The translations under genes and the position numbers were made by a program. A DNA stretch of 64,000 bases. Source: Notamacropus eugenii (lineage: Eukaryota > Chordata > Mammalia > Diprotodontia > Macropodidae). Location: contig NC_092875.1 in NCBI RefSeq assembly GCF_028372415.1, positions 147,158,856 through 147,222,855 on the forward strand, given 5' to 3'. How positions within the stretch are numbered: the stretch's first letter is position 1; each line of letters begins with the position of its first letter. Below, in pieces: positions 33,701-42,121 of the stretch. The notes below the pieces were generated by a model, which saw only the letters and a list, made by a program, of their open reading frames with translations, ran no database searches and was not told where the DNA came from.

Positions 33701-34106
33701 GAATGAAAAAATAGACATTTATCAACTGTCAGACTTTCAAGATTGTTAAAAAAAAAAAAATAACCTCAAAACTAAACAGAAGACTTGACATACAAAAGCC
33801 ATGAGAAACATAAGGTACATGCTAAAGACTGATTACAAGGGATTCATAAGGACAGGACATTTACATTTTATACATGTGAAATGTATGTATGTCTAAGATT
33901 GTCATTAGTAATTGGGTAGTTCGTAAGAAATATTGGGTTAGAGTATGATATGACTTTAAAAAGTAAAACCATTTAGGAATAGCTAAAAAGTGTATTTGAT
34001 ACAAATGTGCAAGAGGAAGAGTAGATACAGAGGAATTAGATGGGAGAGAAGGGTTGGTAGTTCTGGTAATTTAATTGAGAATGGGTTTAAGAGGAAACAA
34101 TATATA

Positions 34107-34153
<47 letters not shown>

Positions 34154-37100
34154 AGAAGGTATAAAAATCTTCTAAATTAAGAAGAAATAAAAGGGTAAGG
34201 GGATAGGGAGGGAGGAGAGGACAAAGGAGAGATATCTACAAGGGAGGGTGAGGGAATAGGTTAAGAGGGCGTAGCACCAACATGATACCCACAATACAGC
34301 GCCTACAGCCATGAATATGCCTGTGCAATTCTGAATGGCAAAATACAACAGTTCTCCACATGGAAGACAGAACCAAAACTTTTATTCAAACACCAGAAAG
34401 CCAAATCCATCATAGTAACAAAGAAATCTGTATAAATAACAATGCAGAGGGCAGCACCAGCCCCAACCCTTCCCTCTCTTAGGCTTCCCACAAACCAGCT
34501 CCCTTAAACAAATCACAAACGAGCTCTCTCACTCACCCTAGCCAGCTGCCTGCTTTTGTCTCCCTCCCTTAGTTCTGACTGCTCAGACCAATTTCCTCTC
34601 ACCTCTGCTCTAGCTTCACCTTTTCATGTTCCACCCTTCCTGTTCCATCCATTCAGCAAGCCCCTCCTACCATAGACTTCCATGTGACCCAGGTAGGTCA
34701 CATGGGCATATTAATGAATGGGAATGATCTTCCCTTTAAGAAGCAAAATCATATTAACAATAAGCAAAAATACGTTATCAATACAGGGGGGTATAGAAGG
34801 ATGTTTAGATTTATGGGAATGGGAAGAAAGGGGAGAGGTCCTTAGAGGGGGATAGGCTAAGTAATGAAAGGGTAAGGTAGCAGGTAGAAGTAGAGGAGTC
34901 AGGAGGCATAGGAAATGAGATATGCACAAACATAAAAACAGATCAATTTGTTAGGGAAAGTATATGTCTGTGTATATATCTATATTTACATAGTGATATG
35001 TCCACACTTAATTGTAGCCTTGGCAGGGAGGATGTGAAAAAAGAACAAAGTAAAAAGTGCACAGCTTAGGACAAAAGGTAACTTACAAGGAAGCAAAGGA
35101 CAACTCTCAATACAGTCTAGTATTTATCATACAGGCTTTCTTGAAATGAAAATTTATTGTTACATACTTAGAATTATGTTCTGCTATGCACATGACATGT
35201 TTTTTTCCTTTCCTTTGTATTTGTTCCAATATTTAAGTTTATGATTTTTTTTCTTTATTCTGTATTTCTCTTCTGGTGTTTGAGTCTAAAATAATTTTTT
35301 TTAAAAAGTAGACCATATAAGCTCATTAGGAAATTTGTGCAATTTAAGAAATATCCAGAAATGATGTAACTATCGTGTGTTATTGTTGTAGAGCACAGTA
35401 GAATATATATTAGTGGCAGCAACGTCAAAAATATTTGCTGTGGCAGCAACATACCCATATCAAGTAGTGAGAGCCCGACTTCAAGATCAACACAATTTTT
35501 ATGATGGTGTACTTGATGTAATCAAGAGGACATGGAGGTAAGGTAGCAGCAGCTAAATGCCTCCTGTAATGTAATTGATTATAATGCTGCAGCCTGACCA
35601 GCCTGTGGGTGACCTTGAATTTTACTTTTTAGCTTTTTATGTGGAGTAAGAATCTTTCCTCTAAAACATTCTGAGAAAGCCCCAAATCTGTGACTGACTC
35701 TTTTTAGATACTTTATCTCAATGTAATACTTGTTTTCTGCTGGAAACTCAATCCTACAAACAAATACATTATTATTTTGTGTACATACAGTTGAATTGGA
35801 AGTGGTAGAGATCCCAACATTTCTCTTTTGTTTCAGACCTTTTCCAGAACTGAGTATTTATGTGTGATAAGTTTACTTCCATTCAGTTCACTACCTCAAG
35901 GATTTATGACTTTGTGGGCAGATTTCTTCCATGAAAGATTGATCAAAACCTCTTTGTAACTTAGTCGATAGTCTAATAAGACAGAGGTGTTGAACATAGT
36001 CCAAAATGTAATTGGGAAATATTTTAAAAAATAAAAATACAGTATAACACTGATAATGGTAATTGGTGGTTTTCCAAGACAGTGTCTGCAGTCATCACTG
36101 ATCTTAGGGTTGCCTCAGGCACAGATATGTTAATCTTGCCCGGGGTCACACAGGCATTAGGTGCTGGACAGGATTTGAACCCAGGTCTTCTCCACTCCCA
36201 AGTCCCACATTGCATTCTTCAGTCAATTTTAAGAAATTTTAAGCACCTGCTGTGTGCTAGGCACTGTGAATGCAAAACTAAGAACGGAATAACCCCTGCC
36301 CATAAAGAGTTCATAGTACAGCAGGGGGAAACAACATGTACATGTATGGCAAGTTAAGAATGGTACAAGATAATGGCGGGAGGCTATGTCTGAAGAGCTC
36401 AGAATGGCCATTGTTTTCTTAGTAATGAGGCAAGGTCCTCAGCTTCAAAGTTGCAGGAGAGATCAAGTAGGAGGAATAGCTGTTGCAGGGAGTGGGATAC
36501 ACAATTAGGGAGGAACTGGGACCTCTGTGGTGAGGTCCCAGTTCAGGTCAGCTAACATAAACTTGCACTGAACACATGCAGCACCTCGACTGACTTCATT
36601 GAACTCTTTGCAGCAACATATGAGTAAAAGCAGAAGAGGTGGGTGGTGAGATTAATGAAGAGTTAGGGTTAGGAAGGCTTATGGGATGCCAGGACTGAGA
36701 TTTCTGCAATAGGAGAGTCCTGGAAAATTTAGTGTTGAATTGATTGTCTCAAGAGTTGAGATTGGGAAGGGAGAAAAGTGAAGGCAGAACAGAGATTATA
36801 GTTTATAATTCAGTAAGGATAATAGAGCTGGAATAATAGGTAACAGTCTTGGTCATGAAAGTGAAGCATGATCAAGGGTGATGGCATAATCCAGGATTTG
36901 ACCTCTCCTTCCTGCACCCTATCCCTTTAGTTCTGTTTAACAAGTATTCATGAGGGGTCTGTTCTGTACCTAGTTTCTGAATTTTGTACGAATATCACAT
37001 AGACTATGTATCAATAAAATTAAATTGTGGATGAGTATGATAATTGGTATACAGCATTTCTGTAGGCTTACACAATTTCAGTCTTAAGGGGAGGTTTTTA

Positions 37101-37603
37101 GCAATTGCATTTTAAGATGACATTTTATAAGTAATCCTTTGTAGTTCCTTGAAAAAGATTGCTTTTGAGTTCAGTCTTTATGGCCTCCTTGCCTGTCCTT
37201 TATTTTAATTAGGTCAGAAAAGGATTATAAGCCATAACTAAATGTATCTTAACAGTTGTATACAAAAAAATAACCAAATGTATAGAGACCACCCTACAAA
37301 GGCTTTCAATAGCAATAAGTTTTATTTCCTTGTTCATCCTGGTCCATTAAGTGGAAATTTTAGATGGTTTTCCTACCATGTTAAGTGTTCTGATTTAACT
37401 TTGTACAATATTTTCACACTGGTTATTTTGTATACTGACTTATTTTTTCCCCTTTCTATAGGAAAGAAGGCATCATTGGATTTTACAAAGGAATTGTCCC
37501 TAATTTGATTAGAGTGACTCCAGCCTGTTGTATTACCTTTCTAGTTTATGAAAACGTCTCCCACTTTTTACTTGCTCTTAAAGGAGAAGAAAAGCAAGTT
37601 TAA
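12564..37603 (+). CDS. SLC25A32: SLC25A32, mitochondrial folate/FAD carrier, complete coding sequence
   Basis: Mitochondrial carrier family (SLC25) protein of the inner membrane, known to import folate and implicated in FAD transport. Seven coding exons (12564-12717, 18170-18320, 26695-26780, 28338-28495, 31769-31882, 35392-35537, 37462-37603) total 951 nt and encode 316 aa with no interruption; as I recall it, the human protein is 315 aa. The three carrier repeats each show the P-x-x-x-x-[KR]-x-R signature: PLDLVKIR in repeat 1, PLWVTKTR in repeat 2 (residues 140-147) and PYQVVRAR in repeat 3 (243-250). Trp142 replaces the usual acidic residue in repeat 2, and Tyr-Gln occupies the site in repeat 3; both are known folate-carrier traits. 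The start ATG heads MTAQGQS, aligning with human MTGQGQS. The C-terminus ([10 protein letters not shown]) differs from human. All introns are GT-AG. Confidence 0.97.
13135..13260. repeat. SINE fragments in SLC25A32 intron 1
   Basis: About 13137-13200 is an antisense SINE segment (GAGGCACGGAGAGATTTAGT, GACTTGAACCCGCGTTCAGG). About 13213-13258 is a TTTATTAAGCGCCTGCCACG start. Confidence 0.55.
14060..14850 (+). mobile_element. Two TTTATTAAG-type marsupial repeats
   Basis: A shorter copy at about 14060-14200 (ATGTGCCAGACGTTATACTA) is followed by a long copy at about 14375-14850: GCATTTATTAAACTTACACT, AAGTGCTGGGGATTCACACA, CTCAAGAAGTTCACATTCTA, GGGGAGACAGCATGCCCCAA, GTCCTGAAGTTAGTGACCAG. This is the longest copy of the family here and gives its block order. 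Confidence 0.65.
15030..15182. mobile_element. Palindromic hAT-type non-autonomous element
   Basis: Begins GTTCTTAAACTGTGG and ends AGGGTTAGGAATCC. The interior TTTCAATATAATTGCTTTCC and TTTTGAGAAGGGATCCAT match a common mammalian element whose ends are inverted TTCTTAAC-type sequences. A half copy lies at 23440-23610. Confidence 0.6.
15185..15370 (+). repeat. L2 3' end
   Basis: TTTCTCAAGGGCCAGATCAG, TATCTTTGTATCTAGTCCCT, TACATGGTAGGTAGTTAATG: the terminal L2 block order. Confidence 0.6.
16073..16310 (+). mobile_element. Full-length tRNA-derived marsupial SINE
   Basis: GGGCAGCTAGGTGGTGCCAG head, AGTCAGGAAGAGCTGAGTTC, AGCTGTGTGATCCTGGGCAC, AATGAGCTGGAGAAGGAAAT, CCAAGAAAACCCC and CAGACACAGCTGAAATGACC, ending in AACAACAACA. 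The clearest copy of its family in the window. Confidence 0.85.
17040..17225 (+). repeat. Old SINE-type relic
   Basis: GAGCTAAAATGGATCTCAGA and a later block (GAGGGAAAATCCACTTCCTC, TAACTCTTGTTAAGAAATTT) resembling the long marsupial repeat also present at 26030-26220. Family not determined. Confidence 0.45.
17230..17390 (+). mobile_element. L1 3'UTR fragment (marsupial type)
   Basis: TTTTCACATGATTGCACGTG, ATAACCTATATGTGATC, a G-rich GGAGGGGAGAAGGAGGGAAG block, TTTAGAACTCAGAACTTTAG and a terminal AATAAAATG with A-run: the standard 3' end layout of marsupial L1. Confidence 0.75.
18170..18320 (+). CDS. SLC25A32: SLC25A32 coding exon 2
   Basis: Residues 52-101 plus two bases of Phe102, [12 protein letters not shown] through [11 protein letters not shown]. 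Matrix loop and second helix of repeat 1, including the [11 protein letters not shown] segment. Acceptor TTTGTGTAG, donor GTAAGT. Confidence 0.96.
18599..19064 (-). mobile_element. Solo LTR of an endogenous retrovirus (fossil)
   Basis: A 466-bp TG...CA block flanked on both sides by CTAAT (18594-18598 and 19065-19069), read as a 5-bp target-site duplication. On the minus strand it carries an AATAAA near its 3' third, as an LTR R region would. It is homologous to the block at about 34280-34759. No internal viral region adjoins it, so it is a solo LTR and non-functional. Class I or III is possible from the 5-bp duplication; family and exact age are not determined. It lies antisense in SLC25A32 intron 2. 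Confidence 0.7.
19650..20300. repeat. Old SINE relics in SLC25A32 intron 2
   Basis: About 19650-19810 contains AGAATGGACCTTAGAAATCA, GAGACCCAGAGAACTTAAGC and CATTAAACCCAGTTCTCC, a MIR/THER-like order. About 20240-20300 is a TTTATTGAACACCAGCTGTG start. The stretch between holds nothing recognised. Confidence 0.45.
21110..21845 (+). mobile_element. Marsupial L1 3' end interrupted by a SINE-like repeat
   Basis: The L1-type sequence CAGTTGGTGGAACTGTAAAT, CCATTGCTAGGCCTATATCC, TCATAACAGCAAATGACTTG runs to about 21360. It then resumes at about 21480 with AAAAACATGGGGCAACTTTA, TGCAGAATGAAGTAACC and ends near the GTAAAATAAA at 21831. Between lies a TTTATTAAG-type piece (GAGTCAGGTACTGGAGCAAC, CTCAAGGAGCTTACGTTC). 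Confidence 0.65.
22990..23455 (+). repeat. MIR-like SINE and second old SINE
   Basis: About 22995-23145 has GGGCAAATCACTTTACCTGC, TCCTCATCTGCAAAATGAAA, TAGATGACCTCTAAGG. About 23215-23455 has ATAGAACCTACTGTTTTCCA, CAACAGCCCTAGGAGGTAAA, GTGACTTGCCCAGGTCACAA. Confidence 0.65.
23440..23610. mobile_element. hAT-type non-autonomous element, half copy
   Basis: GGTTCTTAACCTTTTTGTGT, CAGAATAATATTTTTAAATG, GAAATCAATTATAGTGAACT. Same family as 15030-15182, with the opposite half retained. Confidence 0.55.
23610..24825 (+). mobile_element. L2 LINE 3' portion, split by an L1 fragment
   Basis: CCGGACTATTGCAATAGCTG, CCTAAAGTGAACATCCAGC, CAGACTCCTCCTGCCCCCAT, CTGTGCCTGGAATTTCTCCC and the terminal GCACTTAGCACAGTGTCTGA, TTAATAAATGTTTATTGACT are in consensus L2 order. 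The order is broken at about 24255-24465 by an antisense L1 3' end. Confidence 0.75.
24255..24465 (-). mobile_element. Antisense L1 3' end inserted in L2
   Basis: The minus strand reads AGATTACACATGTATAACCC, AGGGAGAGGGGAAGATACAG, ATTAGGGGAAAATAAAATAT: a marsupial L1 3'UTR. Flanking CACTCCATCTCT and CACTCTATGTCT (10 of 12 identical) are probable target-site duplications. Confidence 0.75.
25740..26345 (+). repeat. SINE relics and an L2 tail
   Basis: About 25740-25930 is a tRNA-SINE/MIR relic (GATAGCTGGTATAACTGTGA, AAACGGGAGAAATTATATTT). About 26030-26220 has a THER-like order (GAGGCAGCTCATTTCATTTT, TAATTGTTAAGGAATTTATC). About 26265-26345 is an L2 tail (AGGTGCCCAATAAATATTTG). Confidence 0.55.
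26695..26780 (+). CDS. SLC25A32: SLC25A32 coding exon 3
   Basis: Residues 102-130 plus the first base of Gly131, [19 protein letters not shown] through SAAEA. Acceptor TTCTTTTAG, donor GTAAGA; only 86 nt. Confidence 0.96.
26850..28330. other. SLC25A32 intron 3, no recognised element
   Basis: AT-rich intronic DNA with one pyrimidine-rich stretch (27,875-27,930). I see no gene, RNA or nameable repeat. Confidence 0.5.
28338..28495 (+). CDS. SLC25A32: SLC25A32 coding exon 4
   Basis: Residues 131-183, [20 protein letters not shown] through EGVRGLYK. Holds the repeat 2 signature with Trp142. Against human, the loop after QYD ([11 protein letters not shown]) is one residue shorter. Acceptor TATTTTAG, donor GTACTT. 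Confidence 0.96.
29230..29390 (+). repeat. MIR-like SINE relic
   Basis: GGGCTTCAGTTTTCTCATCT, GTAAATTGAAGAGTTTGTAC, TAGACCTCTGAGGCC: the 3' half of a MIR/CORE-SINE. Confidence 0.55.
29535..29650. mobile_element. MER5/Charlie-like hAT fragment
   Basis: CTGCTGGCCAAATTTGGCCT, GCTTCCTGTTTTTATACAGC, CTTTAAATAAAATGTATTG resemble the left half of the mammalian MER5 group, complementary to the right-end piece at 7235-7415. Confidence 0.6.
30370..30500 (-). repeat. Antisense SINE fragment
   Basis: GGTTCAGTGACTTGGCTGGG, AGGCAGAATTAGAACCTAGG, CTATGCACTGCACTGTGCCT: the minus-strand signature of tRNA-derived SINEs. Confidence 0.6.
30815..30905. repeat. CACATA/TATACA simple repeat
   Basis: Alternating purine-pyrimidine array of CACACATACA and TATATACAC units. 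Confidence 0.85.
31430..31625 (+). mobile_element. MIR-like SINE
   Basis: GAGGACCTGGGTCCAAATCT, GTGTGACTTGCTCTTATCC, ATCTGTAAAATGAGGGGGTT, CTGGCTCTAGAATGATGATT. A nearly complete MIR order, 150 bp upstream of SLC25A32 exon 5. Confidence 0.7.
31769..31882 (+). CDS. SLC25A32: SLC25A32 coding exon 5
   Basis: Residues 184-221, [20 protein letters not shown] through NRLPDAQL. Fourth transmembrane helix. 38 codons, phase 0 at both ends. Acceptor CTTCTAG, donor GTAAGA. Confidence 0.96.
34101..34152. repeat. (TA)n microsatellite inside the HAL1-like element
   Basis: Alternating TA with a TGTGTG interruption, about 50 bp. Likely polymorphic. Confidence 0.9.
34280..34759 (-). mobile_element. Solo LTR of an endogenous retrovirus (fossil), nested in HAL1-like element
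   Basis: Homologous over its length to the LTR at 18599-19064 (shared TTTATTCAAA, AAAGCCAAATCCATCATAGT, CACCCTTCCTGTTCCA blocks) and in the same orientation. The right end is TG-type on the minus strand (TGTTAATATG). The left end is approximate and I could not settle its duplication. A minus-strand AATAAA marks the R region. No viral internal sequence adjoins it. It is younger than the HAL1-like copy it interrupts. Class undetermined. Confidence 0.7.
35392..35537 (+). CDS. SLC25A32: SLC25A32 coding exon 6
   Basis: Residues 222-269 plus two bases of Arg270, [20 protein letters not shown] through DVIKRTW. Carries the repeat 3 signature PYQVVRAR. Acceptor TTGTTGTAG, donor GTAAGG. Confidence 0.96.
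36085..36360. repeat. Antisense SINE next to a TTTATTAAG-type fragment
   Basis: About 36095-36225 on the minus strand is a tRNA-SINE piece (CCCGGGGTCACACAGGCATT, AGGATTTGAACCCAGGTCTT). About 36230-36360 is a sense piece (CACCTGCTGTGTGCTAGGCA, AAAGAGTTCATAGTACAGCA). Confidence 0.6.
36400..36900 (+). repeat. Purine-rich old repeat, family unknown
   Basis: GA-rich text (GAGGAATAGCTGTTGCAGGG, AAGTGAAGCATGATCAAGGG) with the look of an ancient interspersed mammalian repeat. I cannot name it. Confidence 0.35.
37462..37603 (+). CDS. SLC25A32: SLC25A32 coding exon 7 (stop codon)
   Basis: Residues 270-316, [20 protein letters not shown] through the C-terminal [10 protein letters not shown] and a TAA at 37601-37603. 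Sixth transmembrane helix. Acceptor TTTCTATAG. Confidence 0.96.
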
Positions 37604-38601
37604 AGAAGATATCACAAAAATATCTGCTATAGCAGCAAATAATCCTTAGTGCTTGAAGTACAAAACATGGAAGAAATAGTGCCCAGCAACATGGTTCACA
37701 ATTCAGATCAACCTCGGACTATTGAAAGAATTCAAAGAACTGATGAATTTTCACAGTTTTCTGCTTTTGCTCTCATTTCTCTATGTGACTTGGCCACCTT
37801 TGCCTTGAATAGCTGCCATCAAAACAATATTAAAACTGACATGAAGCATATAGCTCAGTGAGTTTGTCCATTTCGTTGTTCAAATAGAAGCTGATTTTGC
37901 AACATTTGTCTAGTGGATTAGATGGATTTAGGAGTTAGCCTTTATTGCTAAGCTGAACTGTGTGGCTTGGTTTTTAAAATCTGCCTTTGTGCAGTAGTAA
38001 GAAGTTTTCTTTCTTGCAAGGATGCATGGTGGTATATAGTTGACTTTAAGGGATTGATTTCAAACTTTGGAAGGTTTGTTGAAAAAAAGTGCCCGAATTC
38101 AGAGTGTATTGGAATCAGGGGACAGTGAAACAAGCATTCACTTGTAATATACGTTAGTTTTAGGTCACTTTGCACTCTGGTGAGATTCCATACCTCTGGG
38201 TCTCAGGATTAAGGAGTGAATGGAGTCTTTATCTATTGTAATAGCAGTTTTCAGATTTAGAGTTTAATTCCAGATCCAAGTTTTCTGAAAACTGGTATTG
38301 AATATAATTTTGATTTTGCAAACTTCATTGTGCTCCAAGATTAAGAGCGTCTCAGTCTTTATTTAATATATACATGTACCACTTAATAGAGATACTTACA
38401 GAGTCCCTTCACAGATTCAGAAGTGTTGGGGTTGTGTTACTTGGCAGGTTGATTATATATAAACTGGAAAACAATCTTCCCGCATATACTTATAACTTGT
38501 CTGGATGCCACTGGTTGGTCAAATTTGTGTTTTAGATACAAACTGTACCTATGCCTATTATTGTTGATTTTATTTTTATGAGGCATTGCAGGAGCGGCTT
38601 A

Positions 38602-38607
38602 AATAAA
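38602..38607 (+). terminator. Candidate proximal poly(A) signal of SLC25A32
   Basis: First AATAAA after the stop codon, in GGCTTAAATAAAAAG. About 1.0 kb downstream of the stop. Confidence 0.6.
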
Positions 38608-38811
38608 AAGATATTTCCCTTTTCCTTCTCCCTCAAATGTTGAAAGAGTAATTATATTCTTATTTATCATAAATTCTTATGACTGCTATTGCACTACCAT
38701 CTGTTTCTTGTATATAAAACATTGCAATTTTCAAAACCATATTTAAATGGTTCTTTGAAAATGGATCTATTTTTACATTTTGAATGTAAATTTGAATGGT
38801 ATTGTTTTTCA

Positions 38812-38817
38812 AATAAA
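38812..38817 (+). terminator. Candidate distal poly(A) signal of SLC25A32
   Basis: AATAAA in TTTTCAAATAAAGATG, 210 bp beyond the proximal signal. Followed by a GT-rich stretch (TTATGTGTATTTC) that could serve as a downstream element. Confidence 0.55.
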
Positions 38818-39004
38818 GATGAAATCATAAATAATATTATGTGTATTTCTTATATAGGCATTGATACTATGCCTGGAAATGTGTTGTAAGTTTCTAATAT
38901 ATCTTTTCTTTCATGCTTCTCAAGAACTAATAGATTATACCAAAAAGTTAATGAGATGTTGACTCCTATATGCATAATGTGTGTGTTCTTACATGACAAC
39001 ATGA

Positions 39005-40090
39005 ATTTTCTTTTCACTTGGTAATCATTTGTTAGGTGCCTACTATGTACCAGGAATTGGGCAGGATGCTGTAGTAAATATAAATAGGAACAGGCTATGA
39101 GCTCCCCCCTCAGAGAACTCACAGTCAAGTCTAGTAGGGGAGATGATCCATGTCATGAAATTTAAGAATTAGAAGGATATCCAAGTGCCAACTAATAGAG
39201 AAGAATATTTCATAAATGCCTATTATATGTCAAAAAAATCACTGGGATTTGAGAGTAGGAAGGAGCATTTGAGCTATGAAAGGTGGTCAGGAATTGGACC
39301 AAGAGATGAGATGAATAATAAAGGAGGAGATTGGAGATAGTGGAGCTGATCTAAGCAGTACTTTAGGAAAATTGAGGAACAGGTGGGAACAGGAAAAGGC
39401 TGGAGGTAGGATAGCCAGTTAGTATGCTATTGCAACTTAAGGAACAATAATTGATACTTAATAAATTTTTAAGGCATTTTTTCAGTTGATTCTCACCAAA
39501 TCCCTGAGAAGTGATAGGAAATATACCCATTTTTACAGTTAACTCACATAGCTACAATTGTGGACATGAATGAGCTCAGAGATGAAGTGACTTGTACAGA
39601 GTTATAAATAGCAAAGCCAGAATTTACATCCAGAACTCTTTACTAGATATTGAGCCTGAACAAAGGTAGTGGCATTAAGAGTCAAAAGAATGAGGGTTAT
39701 GCTAGAGACAGACAATTGATAAGACATTAAGGTTGGGAGTGAAGTGGAGCATAGTGGTAAAGAAAGAGAAAGTGTCAAAGATGACATGCTTTTGTCCTGG
39801 GAATGGTTGGCAGTGCCACTAAGAACTGGAAAAATCAGGATTAGAAACAAGTCTCAAGAGGAAGTCTTGGCAATCCAGGTGAATCTGTCTAATAGGCAGT
39901 AGAAAATGTGAGTCTAGACAGATTTGGGATTATTGCAGTGATGAAAGTTGAAGGTGTAGGAATGTATGTGATCCACCAAAGGCAAGCACAGAGAAAAGAA
40001 AAGGAAGATCACAACTCTAGGCAATGCTCACATTTAGAATATGGAAAGAAGATGAGCCAAAGAAAGGAAAATGATGTTTTAGTGATGTGA
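39005..40090 (+). repeat. TTTATTAAG-type fragment and long ancient repeat
   Basis: About 39030-39150 has GTGCCTACTATGTACCAGGA. About 39240-40090 shows blocks typical of a long old mammalian repeat: GGCTGGAGGTAGGATAGCCA, GTGTCAAAGATGACATGCTT, CTAATAGGCAGTAGAAAATG. An antisense SINE piece lies at about 39540-39640. Family of the long repeat undetermined. Confidence 0.45.
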
Positions 40091-40654
40091 GGGCACTATT
40101 GATGACCCTGTCTTTTCCTCTTCAAGATCTTGGAAGTGCCAGTTGCCAATCATCCGTTAGCTCTGCCCTTGCTTGAGAAGTGCTAGGTTCTGCCATCAGG
40201 GATGTGTCTCCCATTTGGGTCACTTGCTTTATTTGCCCCCCCCATCTACTTAATCCCTTTGACTTATCCTTACAAGCTTTGTCTGAATGGCCTCTACTAA
40301 GGTTATAAAAGCTATCACTGTTTAAAATGATCATTAAAAAACATGAGATTTTAATATCAAAGATATAGCTACAGGTGCATCACTTACTGAGACCAATCTA
40401 CCCTGCTTCCAACACAAACTTAAAAAAGAAGAAAGAACAGGATATGAACTTTCTCCTCAGAGAACTTACGGTCAAATTAAAGGAAGTTGACCCCAGTCAC
40501 AGAATTAAAGAATTAGATATCCACGTGTCAACTAACAGAAAAGTTGCTAAACCCCTAGCTCTAGGGTTTTAGCAAGCTAAAAGCTTAATATGAGTTAGCA
40601 ATATGCTGTGGCAATCAAACAAGTGAATGTGATATTAAACTGAATTAAGAAAGG

Positions 40655-41260
40655 AGTCACTGCCAGGAATTAGATGATTGTGTCTCAGTACTCTGCCCTC
40701 ATCAGACCACCTCTGAAGTATTGTGCTTAGTTGTGAGCACTATCATTGGAGAGCATCCAGAAGAAGAAAACCAGAGTGGTAAAGGCAGGGGTATACTAAA
40801 GCCAGCTCCTAATCAGAAAAGCCAGTTGTTAAATTTTTTTAAAGCATTTACATCTGGGCTTTAAGTTCTTCTCATGTGAGGATCAGTTGAAGAAACTGTG
40901 GTTTATCCTGGAGAAAAGAAAACTCATGGGAAGACACGGAAACTTCAAATATTTATAGGGTTGTCATGTAGAGAAAGAACTGGACTTGTTTTATTCATCT
41001 CCAGAAAGTAAAATCATGAGCGATGGGTAGAAGTTGCAAAGAAGTAAATTTAAGCTGTATTTGTTGGGGCAGGGGAGGAGGAGGAAATAAACTTTATAAC
41101 AGCTATTTACAAAAATGAGTTGCTTTGAGAAATGTATTGGGTTTCCCTTCCTTAGAGGTCTTGGGACAGTTATGTTATAGTGAGGATTTCTTTAAAGTAT
41201 GAATTGGTCTAGATTTCTGCCAAGATCCCAATTCTCAAATTCTGTGGTTTTATGATTCTG
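40655..41260 (+). mobile_element. CR1/L3 LINE 3' end
   Basis: CTCTGCCCTCATCAGACCAC, CTCTGAAGTATTGTGCTTAG, GAGAGCATCCAGAAGAAG, GAGGATCAGTTGAAGAAACT, GGGTTGTCATGTAGAGAAAG, GGGTAGAAGTTGCAAAGAAG and AAATTCTGTGGTTTTATGAT run in the order of the mammalian L3 consensus. 3' UTR and terminal ORF2 only; heavily decayed. Confidence 0.7.
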
Positions 41261-41799
41261 TTTCTGTTGGTATGTGTGTCAATTTTGCTCTGACTTCTGA
41301 TGAACATTTTTAAAAATAACTTAGATGAAGACATAATGAACATACTTATAAAATTTGCAAATATCACAAAGCTAATAAGTTGGATAAAACAATTGGGATG
41401 CTAAAAGTTCTCAACAGGCTAGAATCATAGAGCAAATCTAATGTGATGAAATTTTCTTTGGATAAATATGAAATAGTCCTGGACTTGGGCTCAGAAAGCC
41501 AGCTACAGAAGTACAGGACATAGCTAGATAGCAATTAACACAGAAAAAATATAGATGAGTTTTAGTGAACTATGAGCTCAATATGGGTCAACTATGTGAC
41601 GCAGTAACCAAAAGCAAATGTCATCTTACATTTCATTAATAGAAATACATTATCTAGAATGAATGAATTAATACTCCCACTCTATTCTTCCCTGATTAGA
41701 ACATATCTTTAGAATTGTGTTCCATTCAGGAATGACATTGACAAATTATACCTCCTGGAAAAAAGAGATGAAAACAACAAGAGGATTTAAGGCCATGTT

Positions 41800-42110
41800 G
41801 ATGTGTTTCAATTCAATCAGAATTTATTATGCACCACCTAGGTACATTGGGGAATACAAAGATAAAACAATTTCTGCTCTTAAGGATTCTATTAGGGGAT
41901 ACAGCAGGTACATTAAATAAATACAAAATAGCTTCAAGGGGGAAAAAGTACTAACAGGAAGATTCAGGAAAAACCTATGTAGAAGGTTGCACCTGATCAT
42001 CTGAGCAAAGGCATAGAGGTAGAAGATGGAATGTTATGTACCAAAACCAGGTAGAAATAGGTAGATGGTGTAATTGAAATGGATATTACATGAAGGCAAG
42101 TACATAATAT
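41800..42110 (+). mobile_element. TTTATTAAG-type repeat nested in CR1/L3
   Basis: AATCAGAATTTATTATGCAC, TACATTGGGGAATACAAAG, TCTGCTCTTAAGGATTCTAT, GTAGAAGGTTGCACCTGATC: the family block order seen at 14375. Confidence 0.6.
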
Positions 42111-42121
42111 GAAATATTATA

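Larger units (their letters stand above)
32258..35303 (+). mobile_element. HAL1-like (half-L1) retrotransposon, full-length insertion
   Basis: Flanked by AAAAGTAGACCTTATA (32242-32257) and AAAAGTAGACCATATA (35304-35319), a 16-bp target-site duplication with one mismatch at an A-rich L1-type target. The layout is a 5' leader (GGAAGATGGGTGGAATAGGT, CAAAAGAGATAAAACAGCAC), then a region at about 33000-33690 that reads as a decayed L1 ORF1: a Lys/Glu-rich coiled coil, then [15 protein letters not shown]-like and C-terminal domain remnants. No ORF2 (endonuclease or reverse transcriptase) follows. The 3' part is purine-rich. ORF1 carries several in-frame stops, so it is dead. The element is interrupted at about 34280-34759 by an LTR, leaving about 2.57 kb of its own sequence. 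Confidence 0.75.
37604..38840 (+). other. SLC25A32: SLC25A32 3' untranslated region (inferred)
   Basis: Unique-looking, non-repetitive sequence between the SLC25A32 stop and two canonical AATAAA hexamers at 38602-38607 and 38812-38817. No earlier AATAAA was seen after the stop, so a 3'UTR of about 1.0-1.25 kb with two alternative ends is the simplest reading. The 3' limit is inferred. Confidence 0.65.
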
